Assembly: GCA_944382025.1 (NCBI GenBank)
Contig: CALWMQ010000238.1
Span: forward strand, 1 to 11,965
Length of the DNA stretch: 11,965 nt
DNA from: an uncultured Clostridia bacterium
GTDB lineage: Bacteria > Bacillota > Clostridia > Oscillospirales > Acutalibacteraceae
Reading direction: 5' to 3'
Each line of letters begins with the position of its first letter. Within the stretch, counting starts at the first letter, position 1. Shown in pieces: positions 1 to 6,150 of this stretch. Position numbers and translations under genes: made by a program. Under the pieces are notes generated by a model that ran no database searches, was not told the origin of the DNA, and saw nothing but the letters and a program-made list of their open reading frames with translations.

Positions 1-35
1 GGCGTTGCCTTTTGTAAAAGGCGGGCGAAAACTTT
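1..35 (-). repeat. Short interspersed repeat, copy 1 (inverted relative to the others)
   Basis: Read on the minus strand, these 35 bases match 5624-5658 at 34 of 35 positions. The shared core begins AAGTTTTCGCCCGCC and ends in a small hairpin of the form GCCTTTT-NN-AAAAGGC. The same core occurs a third time at 5734-5761. The copy may continue beyond the window edge. Copies lie outside recognisable genes and in both orientations, as expected for a REP-like or miniature dispersed repeat, but the class assignment is inference. Confidence 0.75.
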
Positions 36-62
36 CCGGAATAACCTTTTACAAGTAGCGTG

Positions 63-100
63 AAAAGGCCTCGGGCGGATAATCCGCCCGAGGCCTTTCT
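63..100. terminator. Bidirectional Rho-independent terminator
   Basis: A perfect 14-bp inverted repeat has arms at 67-80 (GGCCTCGGGCGGAT) and 82-95. It is flanked by AAAA on the left and TTTCT on the right, so either strand would give a GC-rich hairpin followed by U residues. On the minus strand it lies 15-50 bases beyond the stop of the 115-369 gene, which it most likely ends. It would also stop transcripts arriving from the left edge. Confidence 0.85.
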
Positions 101-114
101 GTTCAGGAGTTTGC

Positions 115-369
115 TTATTTCTGGTTGTCCTCACCGTACAGGTTCAGACGGAACAAACGGCTTTCATCTTCCGGATCCTTGCAGGTAACGGTAGCTTCGC
201 CCACGTTGCCCCAGTCGATGGCGCTGGACAGGGCCAGCAGCTGGGTCAGACGACTTTTCAGGTTCAGCACATCTCCGTCAGGGGTCTTCAGGAAAACATC
301 CCCCTTGGCGGTGGAAGCGAATTCCATGAGCTTGTTAAAATCAAAATTGTGAATCTGCAGACCAGCCAT
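115..369 (-). CDS. Conserved hypothetical protein, 84 aa
   Basis: This is a small, apparently soluble protein with no signal peptide, membrane segment or Cys cluster. It is about 84 residues from the preferred start. The sequence has the look of a conserved clostridial family: a short N-terminal segment (AGLQIHNFDFNKLMEFA), then a KGDVFLKTPDGDVLNLKSRL stretch, and a C-terminal DPEDESRLFRLNLYGE block. I recall similar proteins in Clostridia as uncharacterised, sometimes mislabelled; no function can be assigned. The start at 369 is preferred because the AAAGGAG ribosome binding site lies 10 bases upstream. An in-frame ATG at 378 would sit one base from that site and be poorly initiated. The gene stands alone between a near-consensus promoter (421-449) and a strong terminator (63-100), and diverges from the heat-shock operon, so it is probably monocistronic and well expressed. 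Confidence 0.8.
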   Translation of the reverse strand: MAGLQIHNFDFNKLMEFASTAKGDVFLKTPDGDVLNLKSRLTQLLALSSAIDWGNVGEATVTCKDPEDESRLFRLNLYGEDNQK

Positions 370-420
370 ATAAATCATGCTCCTTTCAGAGTGTCAGGAT
401 CTTTTTTCTTACCGATACTC

Positions 421-449
421 ATTATATACAGATCCTGCCAATTTATCAA
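421..449 (-). promoter_or_regulatory. Sigma-A promoter of the 115-369 gene
   Basis: On the minus strand a -35 hexamer TTGATA (449-444), a spacer of exactly 17 bases and a consensus -10 hexamer TATAAT (426-421) are seen. Transcription would start near 414, giving a leader of about 45 bases with the AAAGGAG site before the start codon. Only one base departs from the vegetative promoter consensus, so strong constitutive expression is expected. Confidence 0.85.
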
Positions 450-582
450 CTGCCAAAATGCCGAACTTTACCGCTGGACGACGTGAATTATGTATGCAAC
501 GCCTAATATAAAGAAAAAATTATGGATAGGATATACGAAAAAATTCTTCTGGTGAACCCTCCCCTCGATCATTCTTTGGAAT

Positions 583-598
583 CGAGAGAAACCTCTCG
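583..598. other. Small perfect hairpin in the divergent intergenic region
   Basis: CGAGAG (583-588) and CTCTCG (593-598) form a 6-bp stem around a four-base AAAC loop. It lies between the promoter of the minus-strand gene and that of hrcA. There is no U-run on either side, so it is not an obvious terminator. Its role, if any, is unknown. Nothing else gene-like is seen between 450 and 638. Confidence 0.4.
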
Positions 599-638
599 GA
601 ATATCCCCCTATTTAACAAAAGATTCACAATTTGAATA

Positions 639-667
639 TTGACAGACCGCCTAGGGAATGGTAAAGT
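639..667 (+). promoter_or_regulatory. Promoter of the hrcA-grpE-dnaK-dnaJ operon
   Basis: A perfect -35 hexamer TTGACA (639-644) is followed after 17 bases by TAAAGT (662-667), a four-of-six match to the -10 consensus. The predicted start, near 674, falls at the left edge of the CIRCE operator, the usual arrangement for HrcA-repressed vegetative promoters. Confidence 0.75.
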
Positions 668-674
668 ATAGATG

Positions 675-701
675 TTAGCACTCTTAGTGTTAGAGTGCTA
701 A
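675..701. promoter_or_regulatory. CIRCE operator (HrcA binding site)
   Basis: The sequence TTAGCACTC - 9 bases - GAGTGCTAA is an exact match to the CIRCE consensus, with perfect 9-bp arms. It overlaps the expected transcription start and lies 57 bases before the hrcA start codon. By established knowledge, HrcA binds CIRCE as a dimer and represses the class I heat-shock operon, with HrcA activity depending on a chaperone. In Bacillus subtilis that is GroE. Confidence 0.97.
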
Positions 702-758
702 AAACCGCTACTCCCGCATAGTATGTTCATTGTAAATCAAAGAAAGGATGGATGGGCC

Positions 759-1790
759 ATGGAATTGGGCGAACGCAAGCTGAAAATTTTATCCGCAATC
801 ATTGAAGCCTACATTCAATCCGGGGAACCTGTGGGTTCCAAGGCCCTGGTAGAGATGCTGGATCATACGGCCTCCTCCGCCACCATCCGCAATGATATGG
901 CTGATCTGGCTACAGATGGATATCTGGAGCAGCCTCACACATCCGCAGGCCGCATCCCAACCGCTAAAGCCTTCCGGCTGTATATCGATTCCCTGATGAA
1001 ACGACAGCCTCTGACCGAAAAAAGCCGCCATGAGATCGAGGAACTCCTGTCCGGCGCCGCCAGCGATCCGGAACGGCTGATTGAGGAAGCCTCCCAGGCT
1101 CTGGCCGAGGTGACCGGCTGCGCCGCCGTCACCACTACCCCCGATCAGCAAAGCTCCTCTATCCGGCGCATCGAGGTTCTCCGCTCCGGTACCCGCACAG
1201 CTGCCTTGCTGCTGATGACCAGCTCCGGTATGCTCCGCAGCCGGGTCTGCCGGTTCGATTCCGATATCGACTCCCCCCTGCTGGAGCGCCTCAACAACAC
1301 CTTGAGCGCTGAATTCCTGGGCCAGCCCTTGTCCTCGGTAAGTCTGGCTCAGGTCCAAGGCCTGCTGGTGGCCCTGGGTGAGGTAGGCCTGGCCTGCGCA
1401 CCGGCCCTGACCGCCTTCGTGGAACTGGTACAGGAGTCCGCTGAGGCCGAGGTCCTGCTCTCCGGGCAGCTCAATCTGCTGCGCCATCCCGACTATGAAC
1501 TGGAACGGGCCCGGAGCCTGCTTTCCTTCCTGTCCCAGCGCGAACTGCTGGCCAATATGCTCACCGCCCATTCCGGCGGTCTTCGGGTCGTACTGGGCAG
1601 CGAGAGCCCACGGCCCGAACTGGATGGCTCCAGTATCATTGTTACCCGGTACTCCCTCACCGGCGGCGGCGACGGCTCCATCGGCATCATTGGCCCTCTG
1701 CGCATGGACTACGCCGCTACCATCCCACGCCTGGAGTACTTTGCCCAGACAATAAGCCGCCTGCTGCGCCAACTGATGAATGACGGCTGA
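759..1790 (+). CDS. hrcA: Heat-inducible transcription repressor HrcA
   Basis: HrcA is the cytoplasmic repressor of class I heat-shock genes and acts at the CIRCE site upstream (675-701), so it represses its own operon. The protein is 343 residues, the usual family length. It opens with a winged helix-turn-helix domain (residues about 1-75), including SSATIRNDMADL in the recognition-helix region and the family-typical QPHTSAGRIPT segment. A GAF-like and dimerisation region fills the rest. The ATG at 759 is preferred: the protein then begins MELGERKLKIL, as HrcA proteins normally do, and the AGAAAGGATGG site lies about 10 bases upstream. An upstream in-frame ATG at 723 would add 12 atypical residues. 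The stop codon overlaps or lies just ahead of grpE, consistent with one transcript. Confidence 0.96.
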   Translation: MELGERKLKILSAIIEAYIQSGEPVGSKALVEMLDHTASSATIRNDMADLATDGYLEQPHTSAGRIPTAKAFRLYIDSLMKRQPLTEKSRHEIEELLSGAASDPERLIEEASQALAEVTGCAAVTTTPDQQSSSIRRIEVLRSGTRTAALLLMTSSGMLRSRVCRFDSDIDSPLLERLNNTLSAEFLGQPLSSVSLAQVQGLLVALGEVGLACAPALTAFVELVQESAEAEVLLSGQLNLLRHPDYELERARSLLSFLSQRELLANMLTAHSGGLRVVLGSESPRPELDGSSIIVTRYSLTGGGDGSIGIIGPLRMDYAATIPRLEYFAQTISRLLRQLMNDG

Positions 1791-1821
1791 TCCTTCAGCC
1801 GAGAGAGAGGAAGTCTTCCAA

Positions 1822-2409
1822 GTGGAACCAAAAGAAAAGAAAACCCCCGCGGAACAGGATCCCGCCCCTGAGGAAACCCCTAAACAGGATCCCCAGCCTG
1901 AGGCCGCCGACAAATCCAAAAAAGCCAAAAAGGAAAAGGCTGACAAAGCGGATAAAGCCGCTGAAGCCTTCCAGGCCGAATTGGAAAAGCTCCAAAAGGA
2001 TTTGGAGGAGACCAAGGACCAGTATCAGCGGATGCTGGCGGAATACGCCAATTATAAGCGCCGCACCGAACAGGAAAAAGAACAGCTGGGCCACTTTACC
2101 CGGGGCGAAATGCTGAAAGCCCTGCTGCCCAGCCTGGATAACCTGGAACGGGCGGTAGACGCCCCCGCCGGAGAGGAATATAAAAAGGGCGTGGACATGG
2201 TCATTGACCAGTTCCGTCAGGCCCTGAAAGATATGGGGCTCACCGAAATCCCCGCGGAAAACCAGCCCTTTGACCCGGAAGTCCATCACGCGGTCATGCG
2301 GGAGGATGCCGATGGGGTTGAACCCGACACCGTTACCCAGGTCTTCCAAAAGGGGTATAAATACGGTGACAAGGTGCTTCGCCCCGCTATGGTCAAGGTG
2401 GCCAACTAG
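1822..2409 (+). CDS. grpE: Nucleotide exchange factor GrpE
   Basis: GrpE releases ADP from DnaK and so resets the Hsp70 cycle; it works as a dimer in the cytoplasm. An acidic and lysine-rich disordered N-terminus (to about residue 50) is followed by the long coiled-coil dimerisation helix (FQAELEKLQKDLEETKDQY and onward). Next is the helical bundle with LLPSLDNLERA. The C-terminal beta domain carries the signature NQPFDPEVHHAVM and ends in VFQKGYKYGDKVLRPAMVKV. The start is ambiguous. An ATG at 1780 overlaps hrcA by 11 bases but lacks a clear ribosome binding site. The GTG at 1822 has GAGAGAGAGGAAG about 10 bases upstream, so I prefer it (195 aa, versus 209 aa for the ATG). Either way the gene is complete and in the HrcA-controlled operon. 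Confidence 0.95.
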   Translation: MEPKEKKTPAEQDPAPEETPKQDPQPEAADKSKKAKKEKADKADKAAEAFQAELEKLQKDLEETKDQYQRMLAEYANYKRRTEQEKEQLGHFTRGEMLKALLPSLDNLERAVDAPAGEEYKKGVDMVIDQFRQALKDMGLTEIPAENQPFDPEVHHAVMREDADGVEPDTVTQVFQKGYKYGDKVLRPAMVKVAN

Positions 2410-2500
2410 CCCACCGGGTGGAATACAGCCCGACTGAACGCCGTCATAAGCGGCGATACTAATAACAGAATTATACGATTGAGAAAGGATCTGGATCATT

Positions 2501-4324
2501 ATGGCAAAAATTATCGGCATTGACCTGGGAACGACCAACTCCTGCGTGGCGGTTATCGAGGGCGGCGAGTCTGTCGTCATCCCTAACGCGGAGGGCGCCC
2601 GTACCACCCCGTCTGTGGTGGCTTTTAAAAAGGATGGGGAACGGATTGTGGGCCGCGTGGCCAAACAACAGGCCGTTTCTAACCCGGATCGTACCATTTC
2701 CTCCATCAAGAGAGAGATGGGAACCAATCACAAGGTGAAGATCGACAACAAGAAATACACCCCCCAGGAGATTTCCGCTATGATCCTGAGCAAGCTGAAA
2801 CAGGACGCGGAAGCGTATCTGGGCGACAAGGTAACCGAGGCGGTTATCACCGTTCCCGCTTACTTCACCGACGCCCAGCGCCAGGCTACCAAGGACGCCG
2901 GCAAAATCGCTGGCCTGGAAGTGAAACGGATCATTAACGAGCCGACGGCCGCGGCGCTGGCCTATGGCATCGATAAGGAAAAAGATCAGAAAATCATGGT
3001 GTACGACCTGGGCGGCGGCACCTTCGACGTGTCCATCATCGAGATGGGCGACGGTGTCCAGGAAGTGCTGGCTACCGCCGGCAACAACCGCCTGGGCGGT
3101 GACGACTTTGACCAGAAAATCGTGGATTGGATGGTTGCCGGCTTCAAGGCCGATACCGGCGTGGATCTGTCCACCGATAAGATGGCGGTACAGCGTCTGC
3201 GGGAAGCCGCCGAAAAATCTAAAATCGAACTGTCTGGCGGCCTGTCCAGCACCATCAGCCTGCCCTTTATCACCGCTGACGCCACCGGCCCCAAACACCT
3301 GGAAATGACCTTGAGCCGCGCCAAATTCAACGAGCTCACCGCCAGCCTGGTGGACGCTACCATGGGTCCCGTCAAACAGGCCCTCAGCGACAGTGGCCTG
3401 TCCGCCGCTCAAATCGACAAGGTCCTGCTGGTCGGTGGTTCTACCCGCATCCCCGCCGTACAGGAAGCTATTCAGAAATTCATGGGCAAAGAACCCTTTA
3501 AGCGCATTAACCCCGATGAGTGCGTCGCCATGGGCGCCGCTCTCCAGGCCGGTGTGCTGGGCGGCGAGGTCAAAGGCCTGCTGCTGCTGGATGTTACCCC
3601 CCTGTCCCTGGGCGTGGAAACCATGGGCGGCGTCATGACCAAAGTGATCGACCGCAACACCACCATCCCCACTAAAAAATCCCAGATCTTCTCCACTGCC
3701 GCTGACAACCAGCCTTCGGTAGAGGTTCATGTGCTCCAGGGCGAACGGGAATTCGCCAAGGATAACAAAACTTTGGGCGTGTTCCATCTGGACGGCATCG
3801 CCCCCGCCCGCCGGGGTGTGCCTCAGATCGAGGTAACCTTTGATATTGACGCCAACGGCATCGTGAACGTCAGCGCCAAAGACCTGGGTACCGGCCGGGA
3901 ACAGCACATTACCATCACCTCCAACACCAACATGTCCAAAGAGGACGTGGAAAAGGCCGTCAAGGAAGCGGAGCAATACGCCGCGGAGGATAAAAAACGC
4001 CGGGAGGAAGTAGAGATCCACAACGGCGCCGACCAGGCGGTATACCAGTGCGAAAAGGCCATTGAGGAACTGGGCGATAAGGTGGAGGCCGGTGATAAGG
4101 CCGATCTCCAGGCCAAGATCGACGCCCTCAAGGAAGCCAATAAGTCCGACAACGTGGAGGATATTAAGCAGAAACAGGAGGACCTGATGAAGAAATTCTA
4201 TGAGGTCTCCGAAAAGGTTTACAAGGCCAACGCCCCTCAGGATGGCGCCAATCCCGGCGCCGGCCCTGACAATGGCCCGGCGCCTGACGGCGGCGACCAG
4301 TACTACAACGGCGAAGTCCATTGA
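2501..4324 (+). CDS. dnaK: Chaperone protein DnaK (Hsp70)
   Basis: DnaK is the ATP-dependent Hsp70 that binds exposed hydrophobic segments of client proteins, assisted by DnaJ and GrpE encoded next to it. It has 607 residues, the shorter form typical of Gram-positive bacteria. Visible landmarks are the phosphate-1 loop IGIDLGTTNSCVAV (from residue 5), the phosphate-2 motif DLGGGTFD (169-176), the adenosine motif LLVGGSTRIP (309-318) and the interdomain linker LLLLD (360-364). The linker is followed by the beta-sandwich substrate domain starting VTPLSLGVET and the helical lid. The C-terminal tail is Gly/Pro/Asp-rich (GAGPDNGPAPDGGD) and does not end in the EEVDK-type motif of proteobacteria. 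An AAAGGA site lies 11 bases before the ATG. The 91-base gap after grpE contains a weak 5-bp hairpin but no convincing promoter. Confidence 0.99.
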   Translation: MAKIIGIDLGTTNSCVAVIEGGESVVIPNAEGARTTPSVVAFKKDGERIVGRVAKQQAVSNPDRTISSIKREMGTNHKVKIDNKKYTPQEISAMILSKLKQDAEAYLGDKVTEAVITVPAYFTDAQRQATKDAGKIAGLEVKRIINEPTAAALAYGIDKEKDQKIMVYDLGGGTFDVSIIEMGDGVQEVLATAGNNRLGGDDFDQKIVDWMVAGFKADTGVDLSTDKMAVQRLREAAEKSKIELSGGLSSTISLPFITADATGPKHLEMTLSRAKFNELTASLVDATMGPVKQALSDSGLSAAQIDKVLLVGGSTRIPAVQEAIQKFMGKEPFKRINPDECVAMGAALQAGVLGGEVKGLLLLDVTPLSLGVETMGGVMTKVIDRNTTIPTKKSQIFSTAADNQPSVEVHVLQGEREFAKDNKTLGVFHLDGIAPARRGVPQIEVTFDIDANGIVNVSAKDLGTGREQHITITSNTNMSKEDVEKAVKEAEQYAAEDKKRREEVEIHNGADQAVYQCEKAIEELGDKVEAGDKADLQAKIDALKEANKSDNVEDIKQKQEDLMKKFYEVSEKVYKANAPQDGANPGAGPDNGPAPDGGDQYYNGEVH

Positions 4325-4344
4325 TCCGGAACGTAAATTGCCCC

Positions 4345-4380
4345 GCAAAGAGCCAGCCGGAAATCCGGCTGACTCTTTGC
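4345..4380 (+). terminator. Large hairpin between dnaK and dnaJ (attenuator, partial terminator or processing site)
   Basis: Arms at 4345-4361 and 4364-4380 pair over 17 positions with a single mismatch (left arm GCAAAGAGCCAGCCGGA) and a two-base loop gap. It starts 21 bases after the dnaK stop and ends 25 bases before the dnaJ start. The left flank is not A-rich, and after the right arm only CTGCG follows rather than a U-run. Full termination is therefore unlikely. A partial terminator or an mRNA processing/stability element that makes dnaK more abundant than dnaJ is plausible but inferred. Confidence 0.6.
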
Positions 4381-4405
4381 CTGCGTATAGATGGAGTGTT
4401 CACAT

Positions 4406-5554
4406 ATGGCTGACAACAAACGCGACTACTATGAGGTGCTGGGCATCCAAAAGGGCGCTTCCGATGACGAGATCAAAAAAGCGTACCGGCAGATGGCCAA
4501 AAAATACCATCCCGACCTGAATCCCGGGGACAAGGAGGCGGAGGCCCGCTTCAAGGAAGTCAATGAAGCCTACGAGGTGCTGTCTGACGCCCAGAAAAAA
4601 GCCCGGTATGATCAATACGGCCACGCGGGAGTGGATCCTAACTTCGGTGCCGGCGGCTATCAGGGCTATGGCTTTGACGGCATGGACATCGACCTGGGAG
4701 ACATTTTCTCCTCCTTCTTCGGCGGAGGCATGGGCGGCAGCCGCCGCTCAAACCCCAACGCCCCCCGGCGGGGTTCCGATGTGTCAGCCTCTGTGGTCAT
4801 CTCCTTTGAGGAAGCGGCCCGGGGCTGCAAACAGCAGGTCCAGGTCCGCTTAGTGGACACCTGCCCTGACTGCCATGGTTCCGGCGCGGCCGCCGGCAGC
4901 TCCCCAAAAACCTGCCCGGTTTGCAACGGCTCCGGCCAGGAACGCCGCCAACAGCGTACCCCTTTCGGGGTCATCCAGACCCAATCCGTCTGTTCCCGCT
5001 GCCATGGCCGGGGCCAGATCATAGAAACTCCCTGTAAGACCTGCAACGGCTCCGGTCAGGTCCGCAAACCCTCCACCGTGGGAATCAATATCCCCGCCGG
5101 TATCGCTGACGGGCAGGTCATTACCATCCGCGGCAAAGGCAACGCGGGGATCAACGGCGGCCCTGCCGGAGACCTGGAAATCCAGGTATCGGTACGTCCC
5201 CATCCCGTGTTTGAACGGGAAGGCTATGATATTCTGTGTGAACTGCCCCTGACGTTCGCTCAATTGGCTTTGGGCGCTGAGGTTCAAGTTCCCACCCTGG
5301 ACGGAAACGTGCCCTACACTATCCGGGAGGGCACTCAGCCCGGCGAGACATTCCGCCTCAAAGGAAAAGGATTCCCCTATATTAACGGCCGAGGCCGTGG
5401 CGATGAGGTGGTACGGGTAGCTATCGAGGTTCCCAAAAACCTGAACGCCGAGCAGAAAAAACTGCTCAAAGCTTTTGAAGAGGCCACCAGCGAAAAAAAT
5501 TACCAGAAACGCCGCAGCTTTTTTGATAAGCTGCGGGACGCTTTCAACGGCTGA
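4406..5554 (+). CDS. dnaJ: Chaperone protein DnaJ (class I Hsp40)
   Basis: DnaJ delivers unfolded substrates to DnaK and stimulates its ATPase. All four class I parts are present in 382 residues: the J domain with the essential HPD at 35-37, and the Gly/Phe-rich linker (about 75-115, FGAGGYQGYGFDG and FFGGGMGG). The zinc region has four CxxCxGxG repeats, CPDCHGSG, CPVCNGSG, CSRCHGRG and CKTCNGSG (residues about 153-217). A C-terminal peptide-binding domain follows. The start at 4406 gives the classic MADNKRDYYEVLG opening and has GGAG nine bases upstream. An ATG at 4391 would place that site inside the coding region. It is the last gene of the heat-shock operon; a terminator-like hairpin follows at 5560. 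Confidence 0.98.
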   Translation: MADNKRDYYEVLGIQKGASDDEIKKAYRQMAKKYHPDLNPGDKEAEARFKEVNEAYEVLSDAQKKARYDQYGHAGVDPNFGAGGYQGYGFDGMDIDLGDIFSSFFGGGMGGSRRSNPNAPRRGSDVSASVVISFEEAARGCKQQVQVRLVDTCPDCHGSGAAAGSSPKTCPVCNGSGQERRQQRTPFGVIQTQSVCSRCHGRGQIIETPCKTCNGSGQVRKPSTVGINIPAGIADGQVITIRGKGNAGINGGPAGDLEIQVSVRPHPVFEREGYDILCELPLTFAQLALGAEVQVPTLDGNVPYTIREGTQPGETFRLKGKGFPYINGRGRGDEVVRVAIEVPKNLNAEQKKLLKAFEEATSEKNYQKRRSFFDKLRDAFNG

Positions 5555-5559
5555 CCATA

Positions 5560-5592
5560 CAGGCCCCGGTATATGCCGGGGCCTGTTGCTGT
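5560..5592 (+). terminator. Probable terminator of the dnaK operon
   Basis: CAGGCCCCGG (5560-5569) and CCGGGGCCTG (5576-5585) form a perfect 10-bp GC-rich stem with a six-base loop, beginning five bases after the dnaJ stop. The following sequence, TTGCTGTAG, is only weakly U-rich, so termination may be incomplete. Position and stem strength support a terminator role. Confidence 0.7.
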
Positions 5593-5623
5593 AGATCATC
5601 CCTTTTATGAAAATCCTATGGGC

Positions 5624-5730
5624 AAAGTTTTCGCCCGCCTTTTTCAAAAGGCAACGCCTGCGAGCGCCCGTGGGCGGGGAACAAGGAGCAGGGGTTGCCC
5701 CCAGAAACTAAAACTTAAGATAAACCGCAC
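5624..5730 (+). repeat. Dispersed repeat element, copy 2 (unit A of a tandem pair)
   Basis: This copy starts with the 29-base core (AAAGTTTTCGCCCGCC... to 5652), extends to 5658 in common with the window's first 35 bases, and later carries GAGCAGGGGTTG near 5686-5697. The next unit (from 5734) begins with the same 28-base core and has a matching GAGCAGGGGTTG near 5814-5825. The two units therefore look like diverged tandem copies of one element. Inside are short palindromes: GCCTTTT/AAAAGGC and CGCCC/GGGCG (5665-5676). The right border is approximate. Confidence 0.65.
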
Positions 5731-5733
5731 ATG

Positions 5734-5830
5734 AAGTTTTCGCCCGCCTTTTTCAAAAGGCGGCGGGGTCGAGGGGCAGAGCCCCCGCTGTATCCCGCGG
5801 GGCGGGAAACAGCGAGCAGGGGTTGGCGCC
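5734..5830 (+). repeat. Dispersed repeat element, copy 3 (unit B of a tandem pair)
   Basis: Bases 5734-5761 are identical to 5625-5652. This unit then carries a segment of GGGGTCGAGG...AGAGCCCC type (5765-5785), absent from unit A. That segment holds a GGGGC-AGA-GCCCC hairpin and recurs with one mismatch at 5893-5913. The unit ends with GAGCAGGGGTTGGCGCC, matching the tail of unit A. No coding potential is recognised. From memory, GGCGGGGTCGAGGGGCAGAGCCCC-like repeats are common between genes in Oscillospiraceae genomes, but this was not checked. Confidence 0.65.
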
Positions 5831-5882
5831 GCGGTCAAAACCGGCAGCCGCGAGAGCGGCACACGCCGGTTTTGGACACCGC
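5831..5882. other. Long imperfect hairpin with GNRA-type tetraloop
   Basis: Nested arms pair as follows: GCGGT (5831-5835) with ACCGC (5878-5882); CAAAACCGGC (5836-5845) with GCCGGTTTTG (5865-5874); and GCCGC (5847-5851) with GCGGC (5856-5860) closing a GAGA loop. That is 20 base pairs with small bulges. It lies between the two convergent operons, inside the repeat-rich spacer. It could be part of the mobile repeat, a structured RNA end, or a transcription barrier. Confidence 0.55.
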
Positions 5883-5892
5883 AAGAGGAGAC

Positions 5893-5924
5893 GGGGTCGA
5901 GGGACAGAGCCCCTGCCCTGTCCC
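5893..5924. repeat. Second copy of the GGGGTCGAGG...GAGCCCC motif, with an additional inverted repeat
   Basis: Bases 5893-5913 match 5765-5785 at 20 of 21 positions. In this copy the G-to-A change disrupts the inner GGGGC/GCCCC hairpin, but a different stem becomes possible, GGGACAG (5901-5907) with CTGTCCC (5918-5924). The motif sits 28 bases beyond the stop of the feo operon's last gene and could help end convergent transcripts, although no U-run follows. Confidence 0.5.
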
Positions 5925-5951
5925 ACAAGGCCGCGCATCCTGGGCCAGGCG

Positions 5952-6122
5952 CTATGGCTTACGGCACACACCGCACGACGAACATTGGCCGCAGTCGCAG
6001 CCGCAAGGGCTTTTGCCCTTTTTCCGGTTGCTCAGCAATTTGGCCAGAATCAGTACCACTACCAGAAGTACCAGGGCAGCCACCAGCAAGGTTCCCCAGT
6101 TGGCGGCAAGAAACGACAGCAT
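5952..6122 (-). CDS. FeoB-associated Cys-rich membrane protein, 56 aa
   Basis: This short gene follows feoB by 28 bases and has an AAGGAG site nine bases before its ATG. Translation gives MLSFLAANWG, then a single hydrophobic membrane segment at about residues 11-30, then a basic stretch (SNRKKGKS). The C-terminal Cys-rich tail CGCDCGQCSSCGVC has six cysteines, at residues 40, 42, 44, 47, 50 and 53. This is the layout of the FeoB-associated Cys-rich membrane protein family, found next to feoB in many Firmicutes. Its role is not established. Proposed roles, by analogy with FeoC, include metal or cluster sensing and assisting FeoB at the membrane. The positive-inside rule would place the Cys tail in the cytoplasm, which is inference. 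It is the last gene of the feo operon. Confidence 0.93.
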   Translation of the reverse strand: MLSFLAANWGTLLVAALVLLVVVLILAKLLSNRKKGKSPCGCDCGQCSSCGVCRKP

Positions 6123-6150
6123 ACCTATCCACTCCTTCTATGGCAATTTT

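Noticed and set aside
789..2015. A 408-codon minus-strand open frame across hrcA and grpE
   Set aside because: It is antisense to two well-supported genes, has no ribosome binding site evidence and gives a low-complexity product.
2471..4348. A 625-codon open frame antisense to dnaK
   Set aside because: Long antisense frames opposite dnaK are a known by-product of its codon bias in GC-rich genomes. The translation is low-complexity, rich in Gly, Leu, Phe and His, and matches no family; the sense strand is unmistakably DnaK.
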